Under the pieces are notes generated by a model. The model worked only from the letters and a program-made list of their open reading frames with translations. It was not told the origin of the DNA and made no database searches. From assembly GCA_027405735.1 (NCBI GenBank), contig JAPEHQ010000004.1, positions 1,736,001 to 1,800,000 on the forward strand: a stretch of 64,000 nt of DNA, given 5' to 3'. Both the position numbers and the translations under genes were made by a program. This document shows, one piece after another, positions 1 to 12,029 of this stretch (position 1 is its first letter; every line of letters begins with the position of its first letter). The DNA comes from Mucor racemosus. Taxonomy: Eukaryota; Mucoromycota; Mucoromycetes; Mucorales; Mucoraceae.

Positions 1-360
1 ATATTTTTGCCAATGGCCACTCTTCCAAAAAAAAAAAAGCCGAACAATCTCCGGAAGTGACCATCTAATAATATATCCAGGCTTTAAATTTGTAGAAAAA
101 ATTACCGGACAGCCCGGAAGCGGTTGTTTAAATATCCCAAGCAGCTATAAGATGCAGGTATCAAAATTTCATACAAAAATTAAGGTTCGACTATAATGCT
201 ACCGTATTAATTACTCACAGGCTTATTTTAAGTAAAGCATAAATACAAACTACAACATTATTAGCCTAATAACGGATTTAACTTGAAAAGTATAATATGA
301 TGCAACCGGATTCAAAAAAAGTCCATAAAATTACAAATTTAAAGGATTTATATATAATAG
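1..360. other. AT-rich flank, no gene seen
   Basis: I see no open reading frame, RNA gene or clear repeat boundary here. The stretch ends where the CACTA terminus of element A1 begins. Confidence 0.6.
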
Positions 361-423
361 CACTACGGCCGACCTGTGCTGCACAAAATGATTTTGTTGT
401 GTCCAGGTGGGCTACACACTATA

Positions 424-830
424 TGATATATCAGAAGTTTACCCAGATGTAGAAATCCAGGAACAACTATTGAAATCCAACATGGCATGACATTTAATAA
501 CTCATACTAAATGTCATACATAACCACTAACATTAACAGCGACTATCAGGAACATTCAAGAACACTTGGCAACAATGAAACATAAGCAATCCTACATCTT
601 ATATATCCAAATAATACAATTACAGATTCCCAATTCCACAAATTCCATTGTATATAATTTGTTCCCAAATCATATCAAGTACCTCAATACCCGGCAATAA
701 TTCATTAATAATATTAATAATCGTAGTATACTGTAACTATCTAGAAAACATATAAATACGAAGCATTAATGAATTAATAAAATGTATCTTTTAGCAGAGT
801 ATTTTTATATTAGTATCTTTTGATATAACA
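424..830. mobile_element. solo LTR, 407 bp, family LTR-4
   Basis: It begins TGATATATCAGAAG and ends CTTTTGATATAACA, so the termini are TG...CA with a near-perfect inverted repeat. The flanks ctata (419-423) and ctatt (831-835) form a 4-of-5 target duplication. The insertion is absent from the opposite arm of A1 and from A2. A TATA-like and AATAAA-like sequence lie inside. No internal retrotransposon region is attached, which fits a solo LTR left by LTR-LTR recombination. Confidence 0.7.
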
Positions 831-839
831 CTATTGCCT

Positions 840-1110
840 GATGCCTGATGAGTTGTTGCGCCCACTGAATAATGGCTAAAAAGATAACAAGATGCACATG
901 AGCACAACAAAAGAAACTGCACACAACCATAACGCAAAGCCTGTATGTGTAGAATTATAGATTCTGTCTGTGTGCATGACATTAATCCTATGTGTGCATA
1001 ATAGTAGAATTGCCCTTAAAAGGTATAATTATTCCAATTTGTGCATAATAATAAAATCTGACCATGAGCATAATGAGCTGATTGTATGGACACAAATTTA
1101 TTTGTACATG
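840..1110. repeat. subterminal motif cluster, left end of A1
   Basis: Degenerate copies of a motif like TTATGCnCATG or its complement recur over about 270 bp (gatgcacatgagc, tgtgcataa, ccatgagcataatg and others). The mirror cluster is at 7016-7250, and a third cluster is at 45540-45765. Subterminal transposase-binding repeats of this kind are known from En/Spm elements; the link here is an inference. Confidence 0.5.
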
Positions 1111-1494
1111 AGCATCGTGCCGTTCTCAAAATTCCATTGCATTTTTCTACTGGAATGTGTTTTTAAATTACATTTGCTTTTACTAATATAGATTATAGAC
1201 AATACAACTTAATGCGTTGTTAGTGTAGAGCAATACATGCAAGAACTAATATATTTACGATTATCATCATTTGTAAATATGTTTATAGCTACTGTATAAT
1301 GTTTACAGCAACAATGGGTTTTGCTTGAGCATAAAATTAAATAGCACTTATTACTTAAATTTATATGCAAGCCAAATCAAAAATTATACATGTTACTTTA
1401 TCATTCATAAAATTTAAACAAACTAACCTTCTTTCAACTTACTATTTTAGTTTACGATTGTCAGCTGTAAAAATATTTGTTTTCAAGTACAGTA

Positions 1495-1740
1495 TGAAAT
1501 GTCAAAACTGTCTTAAAAAATAAACTTGCCAAAATATTACACTTTTTATTAACAATACATCCAGAGGATGTATTTATATACTTTTCATCATAACTATTAC
1601 ACAGAATTACTATCTAAGAACATTACAACAATTTATTAAGACGTATGCGAATCAACGTGAACACCTGTTGATTTACGAATAATACCGAGTATTGACTGAG
1701 ACCTTGAATGTGCGACCTAGGATATAATATTGACATAACA
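1495..1740 (-). mobile_element. solo LTR, 246 bp, family LTR-1
   Basis: It begins TGAAATGTCAAAA and ends ATTGACATAACA. It is flanked by a perfect 5-bp duplication cagta at 1490-1494 and 1741-1745. Two relatives occur at 34723-34982 (opposite strand) and 46200-46419, each with its own perfect 5-bp duplication. Strand is relative to the 34723 copy. Confidence 0.85.
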
Positions 1741-3165
1741 CAGTATATATACAATCAGAACTATGGTAATTAGGCAAGACGTTAGGCAGTTCCTTTTTTT
1801 GTTCTTTATATCATTTAAAATTTTATCACTTTCCTGGAACATTTCGTGAGTCTGTAGCCAGTTCGAGCTTTTCATTGAATAGATATAAATATCATTGCCT
1901 TGGATTTGATCTGGTAATCAAGGAATACGTCCAAAAATACAGTAGTAAATAATGTCATTTGATCTTAGATTGCGGTTAAATGAAAATATCAGCCTCTAAT
2001 ATAACGGCTGCTATTTATATGAAAAACATTAATCCTTTATGTTAGAATGTGTATTCAGATACAAGAAAAGAATACCATCTTAATAGTCTGATATGCTTTA
2101 TCAAATGGTAAATAATATCCTTGGAATATGAAAACAAAAAAAGAGAAACAACACACGTATAAAAGGATTTTTAAATCTTTATATTATTTAGCACGATTAA
2201 AACCCTGCTAAGTTGCTCATTTCAGCCAATGTAAAAGCAGTATTACACCACATGAACCATAAACTAAACAAAATACGCAATATCTGTTATTATAGAAACA
2301 TACATTTTCTACCAGAAAAACCGGCTTTCATATCATACATTCATTAAAAAAATTACAAAAGCGAGCCCGTAGAGCAACACCGTAATTGAGCATAGCATGA
2401 TTGAACGGCTAAGTCTCTTATACTATGATATATCCAAGTTTTAAATAAAGAGTATTTTTTTTTTGTTCGAATTTTCTTGCATTTAACCACGTACAATCTG
2501 AAAATTCAGTATTTGTAGCGGACATTTTCGGGACTCATTTTATCCTTACCAACACACATGATTTTGATCAAAAAACAGAAAAACCAAATTTTGATACCAA
2601 AATCAACGTTTAAATATACTCCATTGTGAGAGAAAATTGTAGCTATAGCTAATACGCATTTTATAAAGGCTTAATATTAAATGTCAAGTAATGAAAATTT
2701 GCACTTTTGCTCCAAAAACGGTTTTTTGGTTAATGGATTTTCATATAATATTTTGTAATAAAAATGTTTGCTATTTTTTATTGAGCAAATAGAGCGTTAA
2801 ATTTTGTACATGTGTATATTTTTTGTTTTTATAATTGGTAGTATAATTAACTCTAGATTTGCAAAATCAGAAAAATAAAATTAAAAAATGTCAAAATTGA
2901 TGATCTGGACAAGAATAATTTTTAAAATTAATATTCAGCTTATAAGCCTTGTGAGTCTTAAAAATAAGAGATTTTATAATACTTGAGAACTTTTTCAAGA
3001 ATTTACGATGTTCTATCCGCTTGATTCTAGCTTATTACTGTAAATCATTATACATGTTAATATTGTGTGGTAGTTTATTTGATGCTAATATAGTCTTACG
3101 TTATAATTATTGCGTAATAAGTGATTTATATTGAGTTTTATTAGTCTTACCTCTCCAATATCTAT

Positions 3166-4833
3166 TCCATTATTTGTATAAACATTCACTCTTTAAATTT
3201 AATCAAGCATGAATATTCGATATACTTATCTTGGTCGTATCTTACTAAGCTTGCTCTGGCCAATCTATTATGTCATCGTGTTGTAATCAGCTAGTTCCTC
3301 AAGATTATGAAATTATTCTTTCATACACTCTGTATTGTAGACTCTATATCCGCGCTTCCAAAACATGCATATAAATACTTTGAATCCTGATGTCTTTCGA
3401 GAGGGATTCATTATCTTTTTTACTTACAATATACTCAATAAATATATCTAGTTTTAACTTTATTTCCTAGTTGTTTACTGTGTATATTAAACACAGTTCC
3501 TGCTTCAGTCATTATCAGTTAGAATTGATCTGTCACTAACTTTAATTTATCATTAATAATGGACTTCAGGGTAATTATTGCTGCATGAACAATACAATTA
3601 AAAGCATGTCATTTTTCACTCAAGAAATACTTTATATAAGCTTAAGGATACTGCCCAAAGGTATGTAGCTTCCGTCAATTCATTATTTATCATCATGCAT
3701 GCTGTATTCCACCAAGTACCATATTTTATCACCTTCTTTAGTAGTACCAATACATCTTACAGTTTATCGATTACGACATGCATTGAACCGCAAAGCCTTG
3801 ATATCGGATATTATAAATACACTACTACGGCCGAACTATGTTTCCCATCATGGGCATAATTATTTTCACAGATGGGCGGAGTAAAACATTTTGTACATAT
3901 CATTATGCCCAGATGAGCAGAGCAATGAGATAAAAGTTTCTTAGTCAATCTATTAAAGTATATCAATCATAATATAATTAATAACGAAGATAATTTGAAT
4001 GCTTTAAAACAGATGTGAGTTACTCTGATTCAACAGAATTGCCTTATTGACGAGATATATCAATTTGAAATTTGGGGTTTGAAAGAGTTCTGCCCATGTT
4101 CTTCTTTCATGGACCAAATGGGAACAACGATAACAACTTGTTTGGGAACACTAAAAGTATTTATGACTTTGTAAATTTCTGTTTGTAACACACAAAATCT
4201 CTTTTCTTCCCTACTCTTTCCTCGGCTCTTTTATTTACGGTTAAAACTACAACAAAAAGACCAATATTTTTTTATAAACTGAAATCAAGTAGCAGGTACA
4301 AGTACATTTTTTTCCTATTGTTTATTTGGGAATAAATTATTAACTGTTAATGTTAGGGCACGTTATAATATCTTTTTCGAACAAAAAAAGTGTCCAGGAC
4401 TTAATCATTTTGTTCCACTATCTACGTTATAATCACTGCTTTTTTGGTCTAAAGTCGATATCTACCTGAAGAAAAACTGGTGGTTACAAAATTATGTATA
4501 GTATTGACTTGATTTGAATTAATGAATAAACTCATGTTAGTTTATTTAGTTTCTAAAAAGCATTTATTTCTATTTGGTGGCCAACAGCTAAGAAGAGGAA
4601 AACAAGAAGTTGTCTTGTTGCATATCACTACCAACTATCATGGGTTCACCATAATTATTACTTATTAGCTTGCTATTTGCTATTAATAATTAATCTTACT
4701 AATAAATCAATTTTTATAGGTCAAAAGTAAGTTTGTTCTGGTAAAGCATTGAATAAATTGGCTTGGGACAAAGAGGGTAAAAAGGTGGCAATAGGCCCCA
4801 GTGATGGCCATGCTTATGTTTATGATGTTGGAG
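3166..4833. repeat. unpaired loop of element A1
   Basis: This central stretch has no inverted counterpart in A1 but recurs in the same orientation at about 48003-49980 in A2, and partly at 32220-32333. It contains an internal CACTAC-like terminus remnant near 3820-3840 and the dynein-like exon fragment at 4725-4835. No intact gene is present. Confidence 0.6.
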
Positions 4834-4835
4834 GG
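4725..4835 (+). pseudogene. captured dynein intermediate-chain WD40 exon fragment
   Basis: From 4743 the frame reads KALNKLAWDKEGKKVAIGPS followed by DGHAYVYDVGG, then a splice-donor-like GTAAGA at 4836. A tttttatag acceptor-like sequence lies just upstream (about 4712-4720). The pattern (LN-x-L-x-W, G...A-x-G-x-S-x-G, Y-V-Y-D-V-G) matches the last WD40 repeat of cytoplasmic dynein intermediate chains (family knowledge). In this frame a TAA stands upstream, so the exon is not intact. A second, more damaged copy lies at 49871-49991. It appears to be a host gene fragment carried in the element loop. Confidence 0.55.
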
Positions 4836-6263
4836 GTAAGACTAAACCTTAATGTAAATCATCTGTAACACAATAATTATAAAATAAGACTATATTATCA
4901 TCGAATAAACTACCACACAATATTAACATGTATAATGATTTACAGTAATAAGCTGGAATCAAGCGGGTACAGCTGTACAGCATCGTAAATCCCTGAAAAA
5001 GGTCTCAAGTATTATAAAATCTCTTATTTTTAAGACTCACAAGGCTTATAAGCTGAATATTAATTTTAAAAATTATTCTTGTCCAGATCATCAATTTTGA
5101 CATTTTTTAATTTTATTTTTCTGATTTTGCAAATCTAGAGTTAATTATATCACCAATTATAAAAACAAAAAATATACACATATACAGAATTTAGCACTCT
5201 ATTTGCTCACTAAAAAATATACAATATTTTTATTGCAAAATATTACATGAAAATCCTTTAACCAAAAAACCGTTTTTGGGCCAAAAGTACAAAGTTTCAT
5301 TACTTAACATTTAATATTAAGCTTTTATAAAAGGAGTATTAGTTATGGGTACAATTTTCTCTCATAATGTAGTATAGTTAAACGTTGATTTTGGTATCAA
5401 AATTTGATTTTTCTGTTTTTTGATCAAAATCATGAGTGTCAGTAAGGATAAAATGAGCCCCGAAAAATGTCCGCTACAAAGTCTGAATTTTCAGATTGTA
5501 TATGGTTAAGTATAAGAAAAGTTGAAAAAAAGCGCTGTTTTATTTAAAACTTAGATAAACCATAGTAGACTTAGCCGTTCAATCTTGCTATGCTCAATTA
5601 CGGTGTTGCTCTATGGGCTCGCTTTTGCAATTTTTTAATGAATGTATGATATGACAGACGGTTTTTCTGATAGAAAAATGTATGTTTCTATGATAATATA
5701 TATTGCCTATTTTGTTTATTTTATGGTTTATGCAATGTAATGCTGCTTTTACATTGGCTGAAACGTGTAATTTAGCAGGGTTTTAAATGCGCTAAATAAT
5801 GTAAAGCCTTGAAAATTCTTTTCTACGTGTGTTGTTTCTCTTTTTTTGTTTTCATATTCCAAGGATATATCTATTGTTTGATAAGGCATGACAGACTATC
5901 AAGCTGGTATTCTTTTCTTGTATCTGAATACGCATTCTAATATAAGGGACTAATGTTTTTAATATAAGGTAGCAGTTGTTATATTAGAGACTGATATTTT
6001 TACTTAACCGCATTCTAAGATCAAATGGCATTATTTACTACTGTATTGTTGAACGTATTTCTTGATTACCAGATCAAATCGAAGGCAATGATTATATTTA
6101 TATCTACTCAATAAAAAACTATAACTGGCTATAAACCCACGAAATGTTCCAGAAAAGTGATAAAATTTCAAATAATATAGAAACACAAAAAAAAAGAATA
6201 ATCTAATGTTTTGTCTAATGGCTATAATTTCGATCGTAGCTACTGTATACTTAAAAATAAAAC

Positions 6264-6658
6264 TGCCATGAACCTGCCAAGCTTAATCTATTATTATACT
6301 ACTATCCTAAACATATCACACGTTATTACCTTATCCGAATTGCATATCAATCTCCAGCTTATGCAAGACATTCTATTACTACCCGCACTGCGGCACAACC
6401 AATGACCACATTACAATATCAACTTACTCGCATTCAAGTTATAGAGTAATTCAGTAACACTGTGTCCCTGAAGCCTAGTTCATGAAGGGAACTAGACTCT
6501 TGAATAATTTAGTATAAATAACCATCTTATTTACATAATTCCTTTTATTTCTTCGTCAGTTCTCCTCATCATTCCCTTATTATATATTCTGAAATAAACC
6601 TTAGCATAACAAATAAGTCTTTGTCTGTGTCTCTTGCCCCTTATATAATATAATCCTG
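6264..6658. mobile_element. LTR-like insertion, 395 bp
   Basis: This sequence is missing at the equivalent place in A2 (near 45165) and in the opposite arm of A1. It is flanked by a direct repeat ataaaac (6257-6263 and 6659-6665). It contains TATAAATA and AATAAA in the order expected of an LTR. It starts TGCC but does not end in CA, so assignment as a solo LTR is uncertain. Confidence 0.45.
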
Positions 6659-7015
6659 ATAAAACCTTTTTACAGCTGAAAATCGTAAACTAAAATAGTA
6701 AGTTTAAAGAAGATTAATTTGTTTAAATTTTATGTGTGATAAAGTAGCATCTACAATCTTAGATTTGGCTTGCAAATAAATTTAAGCAGTAAGTGTTATT
6801 TAAGTTTATGCTTGAGCAAAAACCATTGTAGCTGTAAAAATTACAGCTATAATCATATTTACAAATGATGATAATCGTAAATATATTGGCTCTTGCATTT
6901 CTTACTCTACATCAACAACGTATTGAATTGTATTGTCTATAATCTATATTAATAAAAACAAATGTAATTTGAAAACCGGACCCATTCCAGTAAAAAGATG
7001 CAATGGAATTTTGAG

Positions 7016-7250
7016 AACGGCACGATGCTCATGTACAAATCAATTTGTGCCCATACAATCAGCTCATTATGCTCATGGTCAGATTTTATTATTATGCACA
7101 AATAGGGATAATGATATGCTTATGGGCAATTCTACCACTATGTAGACATGGGATTAATATCATGCACATGGACAGAATCTATAATCCTGCACATACAGAC
7201 TTAGCGTTGTGCTCGTGTGCAGTTTCCTTTGTTATGCCCATGTGCATATT
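7016..7250. repeat. subterminal motif cluster, right end of A1
   Basis: Many degenerate copies of a TTATGCnCATG-like motif and its complement occur within about 235 bp (gatgctcatg, tgtgcccat, ttatgctcatgg, atgcacatgg, ttatgcccatgtgcat). It mirrors 840-1110 and recurs at 45540-45765. Confidence 0.5.
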
Positions 7251-7355
7251 GTTATCTTTTTAACCCTATTCAGTGGGCACAACAGCTCAGGTTATAGTAT
7301 GCAGCCCACCTGGGCATAACGAAGCCATCTTGTGCAGCACAGGTCGGCCGTAGTG

Positions 7356-9605
7356 ATAAGAAATTTCTAGCGTACTAAATATATCCAGCAGCAATTAACA
7401 AGAACATTTGGACCTCAATTATGTTACCATATTATTTTATCCCAACGGTTAATTTTTAATTAAATAGTTATCAAATCAATATCGAAGCATATTTAGCGCA
7501 ACATTAAAACAAGGCAACTCATAAACTCTGCAAGCACAGTTAAATTATGATTGATCCATTTATATTCATAGATTACTATCAAACAGATCTAATGGTTTAA
7601 TAATGACTGATCTATCAGAATTAGGAATTACCGAATTACCAATTTAGAACATCTGTCAAACCATGATATTCAACATGCAAGTCAAGCAAGGTCATATTTC
7701 ATATTCCATGCGTCTACCATCATGCTACTATTGAATCATAAAAGCATCATGATTCCAATATATCCACACAATATCCAAATGCTCATTCTAATTATATTAT
7801 CACTCACATTTAATACACTCATTCAATTAGTATATAAACCCCCTCTATAAGCTCATAATAAAACGGTACTTTTTCATTTGATTAATTTTATACGATTTAC
7901 CTTTCGATAAATCAATGACCTAAATTACATCTTCTTAGGATCTCAATGTCAAATCAATATAAAAGGCCATACTTTTACATCTAAATAAACGATATCTTAT
8001 TTTCATTATACAGTTGTTGAAGAACTGATTTATTACTCATTCTCCTTTAATTGTATTGTTTTTTTAAATATTATTTATCAAACATGAAAATATACGACAC
8101 AACACGTAATTTTATTGGAAAGAAATATCATGTTTTGCTGATGGTTTTCTCAATTCACAGTGATCTGTGAAAGTAGAAATATAAATTTTTATGTAGGATA
8201 TATTTAAATCTACCATCCTGTATAAATGAAGATTAATTGAATCAATATTCACAAGGGTTGGATTTTTTTCTTTGTTTTCTGCATTTGTAAATAATAATTT
8301 ATTATTTTTTAAAGCGTAAAACTCATTATCCAGGTCTTAATTTCTGTATTCACAAGATGGGTCTAATTGATTGCTACTTTGCATTTTTTGTTTTGGCAAA
8401 AAATATTAATTTTTCGTTAAGAAAATTAAAATAATAGTTCTTATCATAGCTTAAAACATATCGTACCGGGGTTCAAAAATTTATCTGTTGAAATGAACGA
8501 AAAATGATTCAAAAAAACAAAATCGTTTTATGGCTCATGAGCTGCAAAGTAAGTCGACCTAGCGTATTAAATAGTTTTTGTACAGCTTCGGATTCTGCAT
8601 CCATCAAAATAAAAATCAGACAAACATTTCACATTAAATTGTGTGTAAAATGTAATTAAAATTTTGCAGGTTTTTTGAGGATATACATCACTTTTTATAA
8701 GCATATTTAAAATATAATTAATGATAATGATGCGCAAGCACATTATCTATCGATTGAGCTATTGTAAAATTTCTTAACTGTATTTTCCGTAGAGAAAACA
8801 AGATTTTTGTTCACATTTTTTCAGATTCAGAATTTGGGATGAGGGTACATAAAGGAAAAATGTAAGCCAGAAATGAATGTATATTTTTGTACACATTTTT
8901 GAGGATATCTCCACGAAAAATTAATATTTTAAAAAACCCTAAATTGGATCCAAGAGAGCTCAACGAGCTTAATGACATGAATGTAAAAAAAATGTTGCTC
9001 AATTTAACCAATATTTTGAAAACTACTATAGAAATGCCAAAAAAAAATGAAAAAAAATAAAAGTGCTCAGAATTTTTTTATATTTTAATATGTTATAGAG
9101 CACTTTAAAACAAGTAAGCTGTATTATTAAAAAGTGTTAGTATAGCTTAATTATTTCTTGAGATATGAAGCCTCAAAGTTTTCAATTCTTTAGCAGTGAA
9201 ATACGCGTAAAAATCTGAAACATTAGCATTGAAAAATTAATACCAATTGTAAAAAATAGGATATTTCCGGATACTTATTTTTGGATTAAAGGTGAACATC
9301 TCAGGTACATTGTCATATAATTTTATCCTGGTGTTATTTAGTGAAAAAAAAAGTATAGCAGCGATGAAAAGTGAAACCCAGTTTTCAAGGAAAAAGCAGT
9401 GAATTTTACGTGTTTTTGAGCCTTTCATGAGATATAACATGAATTCAGGAATAGCTAGCGTAATACAGCCAATTTATATCTATTTAGCATTGCCTTTAAG
9501 GTATATGTGCATAGGTTAGCTATAGAAAATAGGGCACCCCGATTCTGGAGATTGCAAACTATGAAATTTTTTTTTTTTGAAAATTCAAATTTTGCTCAAG
9601 CAGGT
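7356..9605 (+). repeat. dispersed repeat C, copy C1
   Basis: The unit begins near tttctagcgtactaaat at about 7366 and runs to a run of T followed by gaaaattcaaattttgctc near 9605. Related copies are C2 (32708-34650, +), C3 (30616-31678, -), C4 (42930-44105, -) and C5 (45868-46905, +). A decayed reading frame around 8840-9060, encoding ISPRKINILK...PNELNDMN-like peptide, is shared with C2, C3 and C4. C1 abuts the right end of A1. A solo LTR sits inside at 7608-7914. The element class is unknown. Confidence 0.6.
7608..7914 (+). mobile_element. solo LTR, 307 bp, family LTR-5
   Basis: It begins TGATCTATCAGAATTAGG and ends TTTCGATAAATCA. It is flanked by a perfect 5-bp duplication atgac at 7603-7607 and 7915-7919. 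The related repeats C2 and C5 lack it at the equivalent place. A second member in reverse orientation is at 49153-49443. Confidence 0.8.
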
Positions 9606-10727
9606 TATATACGGTACAGTACCTCCAAACAAATGTCAAAGTCCATTTTTTACTTACGGATTGTAACTCTGATTAGAATATCTTATACCAAATCGAAAAT
9701 TGTAGCTCCAGGTATGGTTAGAAATGATGCGGTTCTAACACGGATTTATTTCAAAATCATGCTTTCAAAGCTCAAACCAACCTATATAAAAAGCACGCTG
9801 GTGTTTACTTGATACAGAAAATAAAATAAACTATATATTTTGTGTATTAACTTCATAACGTTAAATGCTGTTTATAGTTGATTTAAAGATTAAGTAAAAT
9901 TATTCAAAATCATTTTATAAAATAGTTAATAATCGAAATGTTTATTGCAACTCTCATCCCTCGGTGAGTTTTACTTGATGACACAGCTTTTACAAAACCT
10001 ATGTATTATCACAAGTTAATATTTACAGAATTTCGAGTCTTACTAACGCAAAATCAAAGAAAAACATTGTTAAACCGCAAAGAGGGCTATTGTCTGCGAC
10101 GTTTTTGATAAATTATTTCTGTAGTTACATCCCCTGTTTTTTTTTTAGGAAAGAAAAGAGATTCAGCCACGTACCACCGATTATTAGAGAAAAACCAAAC
10201 TAGCAAAAAGTGTAAGGTCATGTCTAATGTTGACGTGGATGGCAAACCTGCATGATCTTGAGTAAATATCGATAAAAAAGATATTTTTCAAGGATTGGCC
10301 TGCATAAATAACAGCCTTGTAGCTAGTACATATTATCTGAAACACTTTTATTTGATACTTTAAACTAGATCAGTTATCGCAAATGCGTTTTCATCCTATG
10401 TAACGGCATTTATGAGTTTTAAGCGGCTTTTGATATGAACTTTGTTTTTTTCTGTGTATATTTCTGCTAACATTTAATGCTGTAAGTATGTTGGACCCGG
10501 TTTCTGTATTCTTGTATTTCGCCGAAATTGTCATGATAAAGTTCAAATGATGTAATTTCATTCTTCTTTTTCTCTCTGTTTTTTATTATATTAATGATAA
10601 TTTGGTTGTATTAGAAGAAAAAGGTATATATTTATATATAATAAAAGAGACGAAGGAAAGGGGGGAAGGGGAGGGGAGGATTTGTGTGTGTGTTTGTATG
10701 TATGCTTTATGGAACTAAATAGCTAGA
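9606..10727. other. intergenic, no gene seen
   Basis: I see no supportable gene. A short purine-rich tract lies at about 10648-10680. The segment lies downstream of the ARL8 gene on its strand and will include its 3' UTR and terminator. Confidence 0.5.
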
Positions 10728-11525
10728 TTACTTTTGTCCTTTTCCTTTCTTAATAAGCCATTGTAAAGTAATATCAATATTCACTTGATTCTTTGCTGAA
10801 ATTGAATAACATGATACTTCCCGATTCGTAATTGATTTAAGGTGTCTTGTACAATGATTTGCATTAGTCTTTTTTTATATATAAATATATATATTTAACA
10901 AATAAAAATTACTTACAAGGCTTCAATAAGTTCATCAGCAGTTAATGCTTCGGGTAAATCGTTCTTGTTACCAAGAACAAGTACTGGGATGTTAATAAGT
11001 TGAGGTTTTTCCAAAAGATTTTTCAATTCTGTATTTGCTGCTTCTAATTTGTCACGATCTGCAGCATCCACAACAAAACTATAGAATATTTAGAAGGTAT
11101 ACACTAGAAGACATACACTAATATACTTACACTATAGCATTTACGCCTCTACAGTATCGTTCCCACATACTTCTGAAACGTGGTTGACCTCCAATATCCC
11201 ATAATTTCATGGTAACATTACCTTTTGTAACCTTTCGCATATTAAAACCAACAGTTGGAATAGCATCCTCTATGAATTGCCCTGACTTTTATCAACATAT
11301 AAGTTAGCTTATATACACTATTTGTTTACAAAGAAATCATATTTTACAGCTATAACATTAACAAGAGTAGTTTTACCACTATTTTGAAGACCAACCAAGG
11401 TCAACTCCATTTCAGTCTATGTATATTTTTAGTTTCTAAAGGATCCTTCGATACCATAATACTACATCTACCTTGAAAAACAAGCTTCTCAACCAATCTA
11501 ACAACCACTGTATAAGGCCAGCCAT
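10728..11525 (-). CDS. ARL8: Arf-like small GTPase ARL8
   Basis: Five exons: 11472-11525, 11348-11416, 11131-11285, 10917-11078, 10728-10845. They join in phase to 185 aa, the usual ARL8 length (about 186). The N-terminus [18 protein letters not shown] is the amphipathic membrane helix typical of ARL8, which lacks the Gly2 myristoylation site of other Arfs. The P-loop GLQNSGKTT is at about residues 27-35, switch II reads [19 protein letters not shown], the base-recognition motif is NKND and the last loop SAK. In animals ARL8 acts on late endosomes/lysosomes in tethering and kinesin-linked movement; a vacuole or late-endosome role here follows from family knowledge. All key residues are present. 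A pyrimidine-rich leader (coding strand) lies upstream at about 11570-11680. Confidence 0.93.
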
Positions 11526-11833
11526 TTTTTATTTGATAATTTTATGTTGATATAAAGAAAAAGTAAAAGAAAAAAGAAAGGGAAAAAAAAGATCGTTTGA
11601 AAAAAATAGCTCCTTTCTATTATCTTGTTTTACAAAAAAGAAGCACCAAAGAGAGAAAGAGAGAGAGCAGGTCACATGCGATACAATAGAACATTTCGCT
11701 TTTTTGTGTATTCAAAGGCAAAAAGTTTCAACATTTGATCTTGTAGTTTACAGATATTGTTAAATTCCTATTCAATTATACATTTTTTTTTTTTTTTCCT
11801 ACTAAAAATCTCGGCAATAAAACTATTATATTT

Positions 11834-11873
<40 letters not shown>

Positions 11874-12029
11874 ATACACACTTTTGTTTTTTCCATTTGA
11901 AAAAGATAATATTTTGCGTTTTGATTTATTATATATATATATTATATATATGTTCTTCAAATATAACAAAATGTTGCGTTCTTGTGTTGTTTTTATACAA
12001 TTTTCTTCTAATAATATCAAAAAAATAAT
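11526..12029. other. intergenic with CA microsatellite
   Basis: The spacer separates ARL8 and the acyl carrier protein gene, both on the minus strand. A (CA)n run spans about 11834-11880, followed by an AT-repeat near 11932-11951. It should hold the ARL8 promoter (purine-rich on the plus strand at about 11650-11670) and the 3' end of the ACP gene. Confidence 0.6.

Larger units (their letters stand above)
361..3165 (+). repeat. left inverted arm of element A1
   Basis: This arm matches the reverse complement of 4834-7355. A clear inner example is 2888-2910 against 5081-5103. It is interrupted by solo LTRs at 424-830 and 1495-1740. It holds the sequence ctatgata once, at 2423-2430; that is the unoccupied form of the MITE-1 insertion site seen occupied in element A2. 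Confidence 0.75.
361..7355. mobile_element. CACTA-like long-inverted-repeat element A1, non-autonomous
   Basis: The element starts CACTACGGCCGACCTGTG at 361 and ends with the reverse complement at 7355, so it has CACTA...TAGTG termini. The two halves are inverted copies: left arm 361-3165 and right arm 4834-7355, around an asymmetric loop of about 1.67 kb (3166-4833). After removing three LTR-like insertions (424-830, 1495-1740, 6264-6658) both outer arms are about 1.4 kb up to the matching point near 2430 and 5570. No transposase is encoded. CACTA termini, inverted ends and subterminal motif clusters are typical of the CMC/En-Spm superfamily (family knowledge). The expected 3-bp target duplication is not visible (tag on the left, ata on the right), so the class is an inference. 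A rearranged second copy lies at 44469-51299. Confidence 0.6.
4834..7355 (-). repeat. right inverted arm of element A1
   Basis: This is the inverted counterpart of 361-3165. It is diverged at scattered bases and interrupted by a 395-bp LTR-like insertion at 6264-6658. The same sequence occurs in the same orientation at 44469-45867 within A2. Confidence 0.75.

Noticed and set aside
9507..9812. 101-aa frame at the end of repeat C1
   Set aside because: It runs over the repeat boundary, contains a poly-Phe stretch from a T-run, and has no counterpart in the other C copies.
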